From the NCBI GenBank assembly GCA_042408415.1, contig JBHORE010000192.1, positions 1-39,161 of the forward strand: a stretch of DNA of 39,161 bases. The letters are read 5' to 3'. The DNA comes from Thermobaculum sp042408415 (GTDB lineage: Bacteria > Chloroflexota > Chloroflexia > Thermobaculales > Thermobaculaceae). This document shows positions 6,929 through 15,922 of the stretch, one piece after another (within the stretch, counting starts at the first letter, position 1; the number at the start of each line of letters is the position of its first letter). The notes under the pieces were generated by a model. It was not told the origin of the DNA and searched no databases. It saw only the letters and a program-made list of their open reading frames with translations. The position numbers and the translations under genes are program-made.

Positions 6929-7938
6929 TGACAGAGGAACTGATTGGCTACTACAGGCAGATGCTGCGCATAAGGCGCTGTGAGGAGAAGATAGGCTGGC
7001 TTTTCACCCGCGGCCTGACCATGGGCACGGCCCACCTCTCGATCGGGCAGGAGGCCAGCGCCGTGGGCGTGATCGCGGCCTCCAGGCCCGAGGACTACGT
7101 GGTGAGCACCCACCGGGGCCACGGCCACCTCATAGCCAAGGGCGCAGATCCCGCCAGGCTAATCGCCGAGATCTGCGGCCGGGAAACGGGCTTCTGCCGT
7201 GGCAAGGGCGGCTCCCAGCATATAGCCGTCAGGGAGATCAACTTCCTGGGCACCAACGGTATAACCGGCGGGGGCATCCCCGTGGCGACGGGCGCGGCCC
7301 TCACCGCCAAGTACAGGCGTACCGGGCAGGTGGTGCTGTGCTTCTTTGGCGACGGCGCGGCCAACCAGGGCACCTTCCACGAGTCGCTCAACATGGCCTC
7401 GGTGTGGAAACTCCCGATAGTCTACGTCTGCGAGAACAACGGCTACGCTATGTTCACGCCCACCTGCGACGTTACCAGCGTCCGAGACATAGCCCAGAGG
7501 GCTGCCGCCTACGACATACCCGGCGTTACCGCCGACGGCATGGACGTCCGGCAGGTGAGAGACGTGGCAGCTGTGGCGATCAACCGCGCACGCTCCGGTG
7601 GAGGCCCCACCCTCCTTGAGGTCAAGACCTATCGCTTCTGTGGCCACTCTAAGAGCGATAACGGCACAAGATACCGGTCGAAAGAGGAGATAGAGGAGTG
7701 GCAGCGCCGAGATCCCATAGCTAACCTCAGGCGGGAGCTTGTGAGCTTGGGCGTGTCCGAGGAGCTGCTGATGGATATCGAACAGGAGGTACAGCAAGAG
7801 ATGGATCGTGCGGTGGAGATGGCCCTGTCGGCGCGCTATGCAGAAGAGGAGGCCCTGAGCGGCGTGTACGCTCAGGAGCGTATTCCCAGAAGGCATCGTC
7901 GTGGCACAGAGATGATCGTTGGAGCTGCCAGATGGTAG
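6925..7938 (+). CDS. TPP-dependent 2-oxoacid (pyruvate/acetoin-type) dehydrogenase E1 alpha
   Basis: A 337-residue E1 alpha subunit. The thiamine-diphosphate motif runs from GDGAANQG (142-149) to ENN (170-172), with the active-site-loop signature STHRGHGH and GKGGSQH, typical of pyruvate and acetoin dehydrogenase E1. With E1 beta it would decarboxylate a 2-oxoacid (or cleave acetoin) and reductively acylate a lipoyl lysine. No ordinary E2 catalytic core or E3 is in the window; the only lipoyl domain is on the acyltransferase encoded immediately before, overlapping by ATGA. Its end overlaps E1 beta by 7 bases. The exact substrate cannot be read from the sequence. Confidence 0.9.
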   Translation: MMTEELIGYYRQMLRIRRCEEKIGWLFTRGLTMGTAHLSIGQEASAVGVIAASRPEDYVVSTHRGHGHLIAKGADPARLIAEICGRETGFCRGKGGSQHIAVREINFLGTNGITGGGIPVATGAALTAKYRRTGQVVLCFFGDGAANQGTFHESLNMASVWKLPIVYVCENNGYAMFTPTCDVTSVRDIAQRAAAYDIPGVTADGMDVRQVRDVAAVAINRARSGGGPTLLEVKTYRFCGHSKSDNGTRYRSKEEIEEWQRRDPIANLRRELVSLGVSEELLMDIEQEVQQEMDRAVEMALSARYAEEEALSGVYAQERIPRRHRRGTEMIVGAARW

Positions 7939-8909
7939 CGCAGGTCAACATAGAGATGTCCTACAAAGATGCCCTTTATGAGGCGCTGCGTAGCGAGATG
8001 GAGGCCGATGATTCCGTCGTCCTCATCGGGGAGGATTTTGCCAACGGTGGGGCCTTTGGAGTGGTCGGTGACCTGCTGGAGAGGTTCGGTCCGGAGCGGG
8101 TAATCCGCACGCCGATATCCGAGAACTCCTACGTGGGCGTCGGCGTGGGGGCTGCCATGACGGGCCTGCGTCCGGTCGTGGAGATCATGTTCATGGACTT
8201 CATCACCCTGGCGATGGATCAGATCGTCAACCACGCCGCCAAGATCCACTACATGTACAACGGCCAGTACTCCGTCCCCATAGTGGTGCGCACCCCGGCC
8301 GGAGCCGGCCGGGGCTATGGTGCCAGCCACTCGCAGAGCTTGGAATCCTGGCTCATCCAGGTGCCGGGGCTAAAAGTCGTGGCGCCAAGTGACCCCGCGG
8401 ATGCTGGAGGGCTGCTGCGCAGCGCTATATGGGATCCCAATCCGGTGATCTTCATAGAGAACAAGCTGCTCTATCCCAAGAAGGGGCCGGTGCCCGAGGA
8501 TATCCCCCCAGTGCCCCTGGGGCAAGCCAAGATAGTAAGGCGAGGGCAGGATATCACTGTAGTTACCTACGGCCGCATGTTGGATATGGCGTTGGAGGCG
8601 GCATCTATCTTGGAGCCGGAAGGGGTGAGTTGCGAGGTGATAGACCTGCGCACCCTCAAGCCAATGGACATCACCACCTTGGCAAGCTCCTTTGGGCGCA
8701 CCCACCGGCTGGTATGTGTGGAAGAGGGCACCGGCGGCATAGGCGCTGAGGTGTGCTCTCGCCTGGCGGAAGTGTCTTCTGTTGCCGGCAAGATGGTTAG
8801 GGTGGCTGCTAAAGATAGCCCCATACCATCTGCTGGCCCCCTGGAGGCGCGGGTCGTGCCGCAGCTTGAGGACATCATTGAGGGCTGCCTGAGGAGCCTA
8901 GAGGGCTAG
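7932..8909 (+). CDS. TPP-dependent 2-oxoacid dehydrogenase E1 beta
   Basis: A 325-residue E1 beta (transketolase-like) subunit of normal length. It shows the pyrimidine-binding region with conserved Glu64 in TPISENSYVG, FMDFITLAMDQIVNHAAK, and the GASHSQSLESW segment. The C-terminal transketolase domain holds VVTYGRMLDMALEAA and VCVEEGTGGIGAEV. It pairs with the E1 alpha encoded just upstream to form the alpha2beta2 enzyme. Both genes lie inside an amino-sugar operon rather than beside E2 and E3, which points to an acyl-donor role in glycan synthesis rather than central metabolism. Confidence 0.9.
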   Translation: MVAQVNIEMSYKDALYEALRSEMEADDSVVLIGEDFANGGAFGVVGDLLERFGPERVIRTPISENSYVGVGVGAAMTGLRPVVEIMFMDFITLAMDQIVNHAAKIHYMYNGQYSVPIVVRTPAGAGRGYGASHSQSLESWLIQVPGLKVVAPSDPADAGGLLRSAIWDPNPVIFIENKLLYPKKGPVPEDIPPVPLGQAKIVRRGQDITVVTYGRMLDMALEAASILEPEGVSCEVIDLRTLKPMDITTLASSFGRTHRLVCVEEGTGGIGAEVCSRLAEVSSVAGKMVRVAAKDSPIPSAGPLEARVVPQLEDIIEGCLRSLEG

Positions 8910-8929
8910 CCAGAAAGGAAGGAATTTAC

Positions 8930-10069
8930 ATGGAGCTTGACACAGTGATACAGGTACCTTTCGTGGATCTACGAGCTCAATACAGGTCCATACGAGAAGA
9001 GGTGTTGGAGGCGATCAGCAACACGCTCGAGAGCATGGAGCTCTTGCTGGGCCCGAACGTGCAAGCCTTCGAGCAGGAGTTCGCAGACTACTGCGACGTA
9101 AGGCACGCTGTTGGCGTGGCCAACGGCACCGATGCCCTCTACTTGGCGCTTAGAGCGTGTGGTGTAGGGCCGGGAGACGAGGTCATAACCGTGTCTCACA
9201 CCTTCATAGCTACCGTCGAGGCTATAGTCAACGTGGGCGCTACACCGGTGTTCGTAGACGTCGATCCCGCTACGTATACTATGGATCCTTCTAGGCTCGA
9301 GGCTGCTATCACCTCCAGGACGCGTGCCGTATTGCCCGTCCACCTCTACGGCCAACCAGCCGACATGGATGAGATCATGCCTATAGCTCACAGGTACGGG
9401 CTAGCTGTTGTCGAGGATGCCTGCCAGGCCCATGGCGCCACCATCAGGGGGCGCAAGGTGGGCAGCTTCGGCGATGCTGCGGCCTTCAGCTTCTACATGG
9501 GCAAGAACCTTGGGGCGTACGGGGATGCCGGAGCCGTCACTACCAACTCTAACGCCATCGCTGAGTGCGTGCGCAGGCTGCGGGACCATGGCTCATTGCG
9601 CAAGTATGAGCACGTGGAGATGGGGGTGAACTCCAGACTGGATGAGGTCCAGGCAGCGGTCTTGAGGGTCAAGCTGCGATACCTGGACGAGTGGAACGCC
9701 CTGAGGCGTAGGCATGCCGAGGAGTACGCCGAGTTGTTGAGTGACCTGCCGGTGGAGCTGCCATCAGTGCGTCCTGGGGTGGAACACGTGTGGCACCTAT
9801 ATGTGGTGCAGATGAACGATCGCGATCGAGTCAGGGAATCCCTGGCCCGTCGAGGCATCGCTACGGGCATACACTACCCTGTACCCGTGCACATGCAGCA
9901 GGCCGCCAGGGGCGTGGGTAGGATCTCTTGCGATCTGGCGATCACGGAGCGCCTGGCCAACAGGATCCTATCTCTTCCTATGTTCCCAGAGATGACCAGC
10001 ATGCAGGTGGCCTACGTGGCGGACTGCCTACGCAGGGTATTGGCTAAGGAGGTAAACAGAGTTGTCTAG
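8930..10069 (+). CDS. DegT/DnrJ/EryC1/StrS sugar aminotransferase (WlbE/WbpE-like)
   Basis: A 379-residue PLP-dependent nucleotide-sugar aminotransferase. Family motifs are VPFVDLRAQY at the start, GVANGTDALYLALRA, VSHTFIAT, the VEDACQAHGA motif whose Asp contacts the PLP ring nitrogen, and the PLP lysine in FYMGKNLGAYGDAG. It would aminate the keto sugar made by the dehydrogenase upstream; the amine is then the natural acceptor for the lipoyl-acyltransferase. GGAAGGAA precedes the ATG. The end overlaps the Wzz-like gene. Confidence 0.92.
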   Translation: MELDTVIQVPFVDLRAQYRSIREEVLEAISNTLESMELLLGPNVQAFEQEFADYCDVRHAVGVANGTDALYLALRACGVGPGDEVITVSHTFIATVEAIVNVGATPVFVDVDPATYTMDPSRLEAAITSRTRAVLPVHLYGQPADMDEIMPIAHRYGLAVVEDACQAHGATIRGRKVGSFGDAAAFSFYMGKNLGAYGDAGAVTTNSNAIAECVRRLRDHGSLRKYEHVEMGVNSRLDEVQAAVLRVKLRYLDEWNALRRRHAEEYAELLSDLPVELPSVRPGVEHVWHLYVVQMNDRDRVRESLARRGIATGIHYPVPVHMQQAARGVGRISCDLAITERLANRILSLPMFPEMTSMQVAYVADCLRRVLAKEVNRVV

Positions 10070-11288
10070 TGTTCCCTATTCGTACGATCACATGCCCTTC
10101 CCGCCCACTGCTCACGAGGGGAAGGACCCTTACGTGGATTTCGCCACCAGGTGGTGGTGGCTGCTCCTGATAGGCGCCATTATCGGCGGGCTTGCCGCCT
10201 TCGCCTACCTGCGGTACGGCCCGGTGCCCTACAAGAGCTCGGTGTACATACAGGTCCAGCAGACCGGAACCACCCTCACCAGCAACGTGGGACAATCGCA
10301 GGAGGCTGCACAGAACTTCGCTGCTGAGCTGTCGGCGCCATACATCCTGGAGCAGGTCAGCAAGGACCTTCAGGCCAAGCACATACCCGTATCCCAAGCA
10401 CAGCTGCAGGTGTACCTTCAGAACGGCAAGATAGACGTGTCGGCAGTACGTAACTCTAGCCTCATCCGCATCACGGTCAGCGATCCCGATCCCGCGCGCG
10501 CCAAGACGATCGCTAGCTCTTTTGGGACGGTGGCCGTGCGTGTGGTGAACGACCGCGCCAAGCAGAACCTGGATGCGCGCATGCAGCAGCTGCAGGACCA
10601 GATAAACTTCACCCGTGACAAGCTGGTCTCCGCGCAGCTCCAGCGCAAGGAGCAGGACCTGCAACAGCAGATCGCCGACGCGCAGGGCAGGCTGCTCCAG
10701 CTGCAGATGTCCTACCAGGAGGAGCTGCAGCGGCAGCGCGAAGCCGACAGGAACAACCCCTCGTCGGCACAGGCGGATACCACCCTGCAGCAGCTAAGGA
10801 GTCAATGGCAGCAGACTCTGATCCAGCAGATCACAAACATCCAAAAGAACATAGATAACATGAACTCCGAGCTGTCCAAGGTACAAGCTCAGATCCAGCA
10901 GTTGCCTACTAACACGGACCCCACGGTATCTGCGGCGTTGGCAGATGCCTACAGCCAGCAGCTGCAGAGCCTTACTAACCAGTACGCTCAGATGCAGCTG
11001 GACGCGCATAACGCGGTGTCCCCGCTGGTGCAGTATGGGGGAGCTTCGGTGCCCATCGTAGCCGCGAGCAAGAAGAAAATGCTGTTGATGGGAGTGGCAG
11101 GAGGCGTGATCGTGATGGCCGGCCTGGCGTTCCTGATAGATAGCATCCGAAGACGGCGCAGGCGCAAGTTAGAGGTGGGTGAGGAGGATGAAGACCTTGA
11201 TAGGATCCTAAGAGCGCTAGAACGGGCGGGAGTGCCTCGCGAGGCACTGGACGGCAATCCCAAGGTGAAAGCAGAGGGCCAGCAATGA
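10062..11288 (+). CDS. Wzz-like polysaccharide chain-length/co-polymerase protein
   Basis: A 408-residue protein with the Wzz plan: an N-terminal membrane helix (about residues 31-50), a long extracytoplasmic coiled-coil region very rich in Gln (residues 160-290), and a second helix near 340-362, then a basic RRRRRR stretch and a short cytoplasmic tail. No tyrosine-kinase domain is attached. Such proteins set polymer length together with a Wzy polymerase. The start is a TTG at 10062 behind AAGGAGGT, overlapping the aminotransferase stop. The downstream ligase/polymerase starts in an ATGA overlap. Confidence 0.85.
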   Translation: MSSVPYSYDHMPFPPTAHEGKDPYVDFATRWWWLLLIGAIIGGLAAFAYLRYGPVPYKSSVYIQVQQTGTTLTSNVGQSQEAAQNFAAELSAPYILEQVSKDLQAKHIPVSQAQLQVYLQNGKIDVSAVRNSSLIRITVSDPDPARAKTIASSFGTVAVRVVNDRAKQNLDARMQQLQDQINFTRDKLVSAQLQRKEQDLQQQIADAQGRLLQLQMSYQEELQRQREADRNNPSSAQADTTLQQLRSQWQQTLIQQITNIQKNIDNMNSELSKVQAQIQQLPTNTDPTVSAALADAYSQQLQSLTNQYAQMQLDAHNAVSPLVQYGGASVPIVAASKKKMLLMGVAGGVIVMAGLAFLIDSIRRRRRRKLEVGEEDEDLDRILRALERAGVPREALDGNPKVKAEGQQ

Positions 11289-12766
11289 CCGTTGCCACGG
11301 ACGCCTTTCGTAGGCAACAAGGCTCGAAGGTAGATCTCAGGCTGCTCTTGCTGCTGGTGATCGGCCTGGCGATGGTCGTGAGCATGGTCCTCCCCGTGCC
11401 CGGCAGGCAACAAGGCAGCATAGTCCTCGGCCTGTGCCTGGCCTCTATCCTGTTGGTGGCCAACTCCGCTGCCTGGGCTGCAATGCCTGTGTTGCTCACC
11501 GAGATGACCCTGTCCACTTACTACGTGGGTGAGCTGGGGATGAGCCTCAGGCTGCTCGTCGTGCTGCTGGGGTTTCTTGTGTCGCTACCTCTACTTAGAC
11601 GGGTAACCCTCTCGGATCCCCTATGCAGGAGGGTGTTGCTCCCGGCTATATTGCTGCTGGTGATCGCTACCGCCGTCAACTCCCTATACTCGACATCGGA
11701 TTACGTGATCAAGTACGCGCGCTATCAGACCACCCAGCTGCTGGCGATGGTGCTGATCATCGCGGTCGTGGCTACCGTGAGGGATGTGAAGAAGCTGGCC
11801 TTAGCGCTGGCACTTATAGGCGTGGTGGTGTCGCTGTCTTCCATCCTGCAGCACTATGCCCCCAGCATAGCTCTATATGGCACGGGCAACGCGGCCACTG
11901 TGAAGGACTGGAAGGGCCGGTCGGTGGGCTTCAGCACCAGCCCGGTGATCCTAGCCAACCAGGTGGCCTTCGTCATCATGCCGCTGGTGGGAGTGTTCTT
12001 CTCGGGCGCTATCAAGCCAGGCATGCGGAGGATCCTAGCCTTGTTGGCGATGGCTTTGATGCTTGGTGGGCTGAACTTCTCTTACACCCGCTCGGCGTTC
12101 TTTGCGCTCGCGCCTGCTATGGCGGTGCTTGCGCTGTGTATGCGCGGTAGGACCAGATGGGTGCTCATAGGCTTGGTGGTGTTGGGGGTGATCGCCTTTC
12201 AGCTCCTCAAGGGTACCGGCCTTATAGGGTCCCGCTACTACAAGACCGCACAGGACGACCGCAGCGCTGCTTCTCACCAGGCGCTGTGGGATGTGGGGTT
12301 TGCCATAGCTATGGATCACCCCATACTCGGTATAGGTCATGAGCATTTCGAGGAGGTCTCGGCACAGTACGTGGACGAGCTCAATACTAGCCAGGACACG
12401 GCTGGAGGCGCCAGCGCTGTGGGCAAGGAGAGGCCCCACAACGACTTCTTGAGCGTATGGACCTCCTGGGGGATCTTCGCCCTCCTGGCTTACCTGGCGC
12501 TCTTCTGGGGTATGATCAGGAACTACATGTCCGCTCTCGATCACTCGGATGCCTTCCTGCGGGGGTTGGCTGCGGGCTGCATCGCTGGTGTGGTGCTTTA
12601 CGCCGTCAACTCGGCCTACCACAACTACATGGACAGCAGCTCTGTGCTCTGGATATATGCCGGCTTCTCTGTGGTGCTGGCGCGCCTGGGAAGGGCAGAC
12701 AAGCTCTATAGATTGTATGCGGCCTACATGGCTCGACGTAACATGACTCAGCAAGCTGGGAGGTAA
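11285..12766 (+). CDS. O-antigen ligase/polymerase family membrane protein (Wzy/WaaL-like)
   Basis: A 493-residue polytopic membrane protein with about twelve hydrophobic helices and a large periplasmic-type loop near residues 320-390. The loop ends with the family signature around ERPHNDFLSVWTSWG (PF04932). It would polymerise repeat units or transfer chains to an acceptor on the outer face. The family does not distinguish polymerase from ligase by sequence. Position right after the Wzz-like gene favours polymerase. Confidence 0.85.
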   Translation: MTVATDAFRRQQGSKVDLRLLLLLVIGLAMVVSMVLPVPGRQQGSIVLGLCLASILLVANSAAWAAMPVLLTEMTLSTYYVGELGMSLRLLVVLLGFLVSLPLLRRVTLSDPLCRRVLLPAILLLVIATAVNSLYSTSDYVIKYARYQTTQLLAMVLIIAVVATVRDVKKLALALALIGVVVSLSSILQHYAPSIALYGTGNAATVKDWKGRSVGFSTSPVILANQVAFVIMPLVGVFFSGAIKPGMRRILALLAMALMLGGLNFSYTRSAFFALAPAMAVLALCMRGRTRWVLIGLVVLGVIAFQLLKGTGLIGSRYYKTAQDDRSAASHQALWDVGFAIAMDHPILGIGHEHFEEVSAQYVDELNTSQDTAGGASAVGKERPHNDFLSVWTSWGIFALLAYLALFWGMIRNYMSALDHSDAFLRGLAAGCIAGVVLYAVNSAYHNYMDSSSVLWIYAGFSVVLARLGRADKLYRLYAAYMARRNMTQQAGR

Positions 12767-12768
12767 GG

Positions 12769-13953
12769 GTGTACACGATACTGTACCCGGTCAACGAGCT
12801 CAAGATAGGAGGAGCGGAACAACAGCTGCTAGAGCTGGTAAGAGGCCTGGACAAGTCGCGGTTCAGGCCCATCGTGGCTCCGTTGTATTCCGGAGGGGCT
12901 TTGGAGCCCGAGTTCAAGTCGGTGGAAGGGGTCGAGGTGATCGATCTCCACCGACGAGGGAAGTACGACGTCTCGCCGCTATGGAAGTTGGGCAAGATAC
13001 TTACGGAGCGGCGAGTAGACATAATACAACCTTTTCTCACGCCCTCCACCTTCTTCGGGTTGCTGCCGGCCTTCATCGTCGGCACCAAGGTCAAGATAGT
13101 CACCGAGAGGTGTGGTGTGCGCCGCAACAGGGGCGCAGGCTACAAGGCCTACAGGTTGATGGAAGATTTCATGAGTCGCTACGCGGACGCGCTTGTACCA
13201 AACAGCCAGGCAGGCAAGGAACTGCTGATCGAGCGCGGCCTGCCCCCCTCCCGCATGCAGGTGATCTACAACGGCCTCAACTTCGACCGCCTGAGGCCCG
13301 ACCCTTCGGAAGTTGCCAAGATAAGGGCCCGGTTGGGTTCTGGTGATGCCAAGGTGGTAGGTATCCTCGCAAGCCTCACCCCTCCTAAGGGGCATGATGT
13401 GTTGCTGCGGGCCGCCAAGATGCTATCTCCCAGTCATCCAGAACTAAGGTACGCTATAGTCGGGGATGGTCCCCTCAGGGAAGAGCTAGAAGTTCTGACC
13501 CAAAGCCTGGGGCTTTCCGATAGGGTGGTGTTCTTCGGGTACCGTCGTAACGTGGCCGACTTCCTTGCAGCTTTCGATGTGTTGGTCTCGGCTTCCAGAG
13601 ACAACGAGGGCTGCTCTAACTCCGTGTTGGAGGCCATGGCAATGGAGGTCCCCGTGATAGGCACCGACATAGGGGGCAATCGGGAGCTAATCCAAGATGG
13701 CGTCACGGGCTACCTAGTACCTCCCGATGAGCCCGCCGCACTGGCCTCCAAGCTTTCGTGGGTAATGGAGCATTGGGATCAGGTTACGCAGCTTGCCCGG
13801 GAGACAAGCCTGTTGGTCATGGGCCGTTTCAGCCTAGAGGGAATGGTCAGGCAGTACGAGGAGCTGTATGAGCGGCTCCTGGCGCATGCGGAGCGCAAGG
13901 TGTCATCAAGCGCCAAGGCGCTTGATGGGGGAGTCTCGGCAGAAGATGCGTAA
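12769..13953 (+). CDS. Glycosyltransferase family 4 (GT-B)
   Basis: A 394-residue GT-B glycosyltransferase. N-terminal KIGGAEQQLLELV is typical of the acceptor-binding domain. The C-terminal donor domain has VGILASLTPPKGHDVLLRA, AIVGDGPLREEL and the E-x7-E element in EGCSNSVLEAMAMEVP. It probably adds one sugar to the lipid-linked repeat unit in the cytoplasm. The start is GTG at 12769 behind GGGAGGTAAGG, two bases after the ligase stop. Donor and linkage cannot be read from sequence. Confidence 0.9.
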   Translation: MYTILYPVNELKIGGAEQQLLELVRGLDKSRFRPIVAPLYSGGALEPEFKSVEGVEVIDLHRRGKYDVSPLWKLGKILTERRVDIIQPFLTPSTFFGLLPAFIVGTKVKIVTERCGVRRNRGAGYKAYRLMEDFMSRYADALVPNSQAGKELLIERGLPPSRMQVIYNGLNFDRLRPDPSEVAKIRARLGSGDAKVVGILASLTPPKGHDVLLRAAKMLSPSHPELRYAIVGDGPLREELEVLTQSLGLSDRVVFFGYRRNVADFLAAFDVLVSASRDNEGCSNSVLEAMAMEVPVIGTDIGGNRELIQDGVTGYLVPPDEPAALASKLSWVMEHWDQVTQLARETSLLVMGRFSLEGMVRQYEELYERLLAHAERKVSSSAKALDGGVSAEDA

Positions 13954-14833
13954 GTTGCTGTTGGTAGCCATTGCTGGCTGCGTTGCTCAGTTGGTGGATG
14001 GCTCGCTGGGCATGGCCTACGGCGTGACCTCCACCACGCTGCTGCTAGCTCTGGGCGTAGCTCCCGTGGTGGCCAGCGCCAGCGTCCATCTCGCCGAGGT
14101 AGGTACCACTTTGGTCTCTGGGCTGGCTCATGCTAGGTTTGGCAATGTCGACTGGCACGTAGCCGGGAAGATAGTTCTGCCGGGGGCAGCCGGGGCCCTG
14201 TTGGGTGCACTGCTACTTGGCAGGTTGCCGGTGCACCTAGCTAAGATCTGGGTGTCAGCCTTTCTTCTATGCCTGGGATGCTACCTTATACTCAGGTTCT
14301 TGTTAGGTAGACCCAACGCGCGCGTAGCTGACCCTTCTACCAAGACCTTGGCGATCACTGGCGGCGTGGCCGGCTTCCTGGATGCTGTGGGGGGCGGGGG
14401 CTGGGGACCAGTCGCCACACCCACCCTGATGGCAGCATCCCGCATGCAGCCTCGGAAGGTCGTGGGCACAGTCGATACGAGTGAGTTCCTGGTGTCGTGT
14501 GCAGCTAGCTTAGGGTTCTTGCTCTCGATTAATAGGGGCAGTATAGCTTTCCCCTTGGTATCTTGCATGCTTGCTGGTGGGTTAGTAGCAGCCCCGGTCG
14601 CTGCCTGGCTCGTAAGGCACATGCACCCAAGCCTTTTGGGCGTTGGTGTCGGGGGGCTCATACTTCTCACCAACGCGCACACCGTGCTGGACGCATTTAA
14701 GGTTCATGGCGTGGCTGAGCTCACCGCCTACACGAGCATAGGGGCTTTGTGGTTGTTGGCAGCCGTGGTTGCTATCTCGGCAGTGCTTGTCGAGAGGTTT
14801 TACTATAGGGTACAGAGGGGCCTGGAGATATAG
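13946..14833 (+). CDS. TauE/SafE-family membrane permease
   Basis: A protein of about 295 residues with seven to eight hydrophobic helices and the internal repeat of the TauE/SafE family. The first half has QLVDGSLGMAYGV and the second GFLDAVGGGGWGPVATPT. Members export sulfite, sulfoacetate or related anions, or take up sulfur compounds. It is the last gene of the plus operon, overlapping the glycosyltransferase end, and it converges on a sulfotransferase gene. A link to sulfur supply or disposal for glycan sulfation is possible but unproven. The start may be 13946 (used here) or an in-frame ATG at 13925. Confidence 0.85.
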   Translation: MRKLLLVAIAGCVAQLVDGSLGMAYGVTSTTLLLALGVAPVVASASVHLAEVGTTLVSGLAHARFGNVDWHVAGKIVLPGAAGALLGALLLGRLPVHLAKIWVSAFLLCLGCYLILRFLLGRPNARVADPSTKTLAITGGVAGFLDAVGGGGWGPVATPTLMAASRMQPRKVVGTVDTSEFLVSCAASLGFLLSINRGSIAFPLVSCMLAGGLVAAPVAAWLVRHMHPSLLGVGVGGLILLTNAHTVLDAFKVHGVAELTAYTSIGALWLLAAVVAISAVLVERFYYRVQRGLEI

Positions 14834-14848
14834 CGGGCTGGGATGGTG

Positions 14849-15877
14849 CTACTTGATCCGCAAGGCGTAGCTCGGCATAAAGTCTCCAGCCCTATAGGCA
14901 TCGATCTCAAACACCTCGAGGATGGCCATCAGGCGCTTCTCCTGCTCGGGAGATACCTTCTCGCGCCACTTGCGGACTAGCCAATGACGCTGCTCGGCAT
15001 CCCGACTCTCTAGCACCTGCTGCGTGGCCTTGTCCGACTTGTATTTGACGTGGGAAGGCTTATCTATCCAGCGCAACATGCGTTCGGGATACGGGAGGTC
15101 TAGGAGGGCACACACATGAGTAACTATCTTTGCGGGCTCCACAACCATCTGCTCATAGGATACTACTACCCAATCTGGCCGGGTGTCCCGCAAAGGCACG
15201 CTTGTCTGTAGGCACCAAGATAGCACCCCGCACTCAAGCTTGTCCCCGTGCCGCAGGATGCGCTCGGCCTCGGCTAGCTGCGTGGCGGAGAACCTGTCGG
15301 CGTACTCCGTGCGTAGCATCGGCAGCAGGGTGGGATAGGCTTCCCTGGATATCGCCACCGCTATGGGGTGCCGAATCAGGTAGATGATCCTGCCGTTGAA
15401 GGTGTCGGCGAACCAGTTGAGCCTGTGCTCGCACCCATGGATCATCTTGAACACTATGCGGTGAGTCACCGGACGGTAATAGCGGGACAAAGGATGGGGG
15501 TCCATGAAGTGCAGCTTGCCCTCGCAGAAGCCCCTGAGGTACTCTTCTATCAGCATAAGCTAGGAGGTATCGTAGAGCTGCTCCCAGGCGCTGAGGTGAG
15601 AGTGCCCCCTCACGAAGGGATTGCGCAGATCCAGGGGCTCGTCGCAGGTCTTGAAGCCTGGTTGGGTCTGTATCAGCTCCATCAACCATGTGGAGCCGCT
15701 GCGTGGCAGCGAGAACAGAAAGGTGTTGGGACTGCCGTCCGGCTTATGGAGGCTCAGGAAGCTCTTGATGCGCTTTCTGGTCCTAAGCAGCGCGCTGGGT
15801 TTGGGCTCCTGCAAGATGGCATCTTGTAGATAAGGGCTATCGATCGCGACCTCTTGGAAGTGCTTGCTCGTGGTCAA
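14849..15877 (-). pseudogene. Sulfotransferase interrupted by an in-frame amber codon
   Basis: Residues 1-105 (15877 to 15563) and a second open stretch (15556 to 14849) are in one frame, separated only by TAG at 15560-15562 and one Leu codon. The first part has the PAPS 5'-phosphosulfate loop FLFSLPRSGSTW; the second has the 3'-phosphate motif RIIYLIRHPIAVAISREAY. Together they make one sulfotransferase of about 340 residues, the usual length. The TTG start at 15877 has a strong AGGAGGTAAG site. The second part has an ATG but no ribosome site, and alone it would lack the PAPS loop. Most likely it is a recent nonsense mutation in an enzyme that sulfated the glycan. Amber suppression or a sequencing error are alternatives. 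Confidence 0.8.
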
Positions 15878-15897
15878 AATCTTACCTCCTTGCTCGC

Positions 15898-15922
15898 CTA
15901 TAACCTTATCAATAGGTTATAG
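15898..15922. promoter_or_regulatory. 8-bp perfect inverted repeat over the sulfotransferase promoter
   Basis: CTATAACC (15898-15905) and GGTTATAG (15915-15922) are perfect inverted arms around a 9-base centre. They cover the predicted -10 TAAGGT (15908-15903, minus strand). This could be an operator or a leader hairpin; the arms also contain TATAAC/TATAGG, which could act as alternative -10 boxes. Confidence 0.5.

Noticed and set aside
7159..7896. Minus-strand frame of 245 residues opposite E1 alpha
   Set aside because: High third-position GC makes long antisense frames; the E1 alpha motifs are unambiguous on plus.
12035..12754. Minus-strand frame of 239 residues opposite the ligase/polymerase gene
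   Set aside because: No family features, while the plus frame is a typical polytopic ligase.
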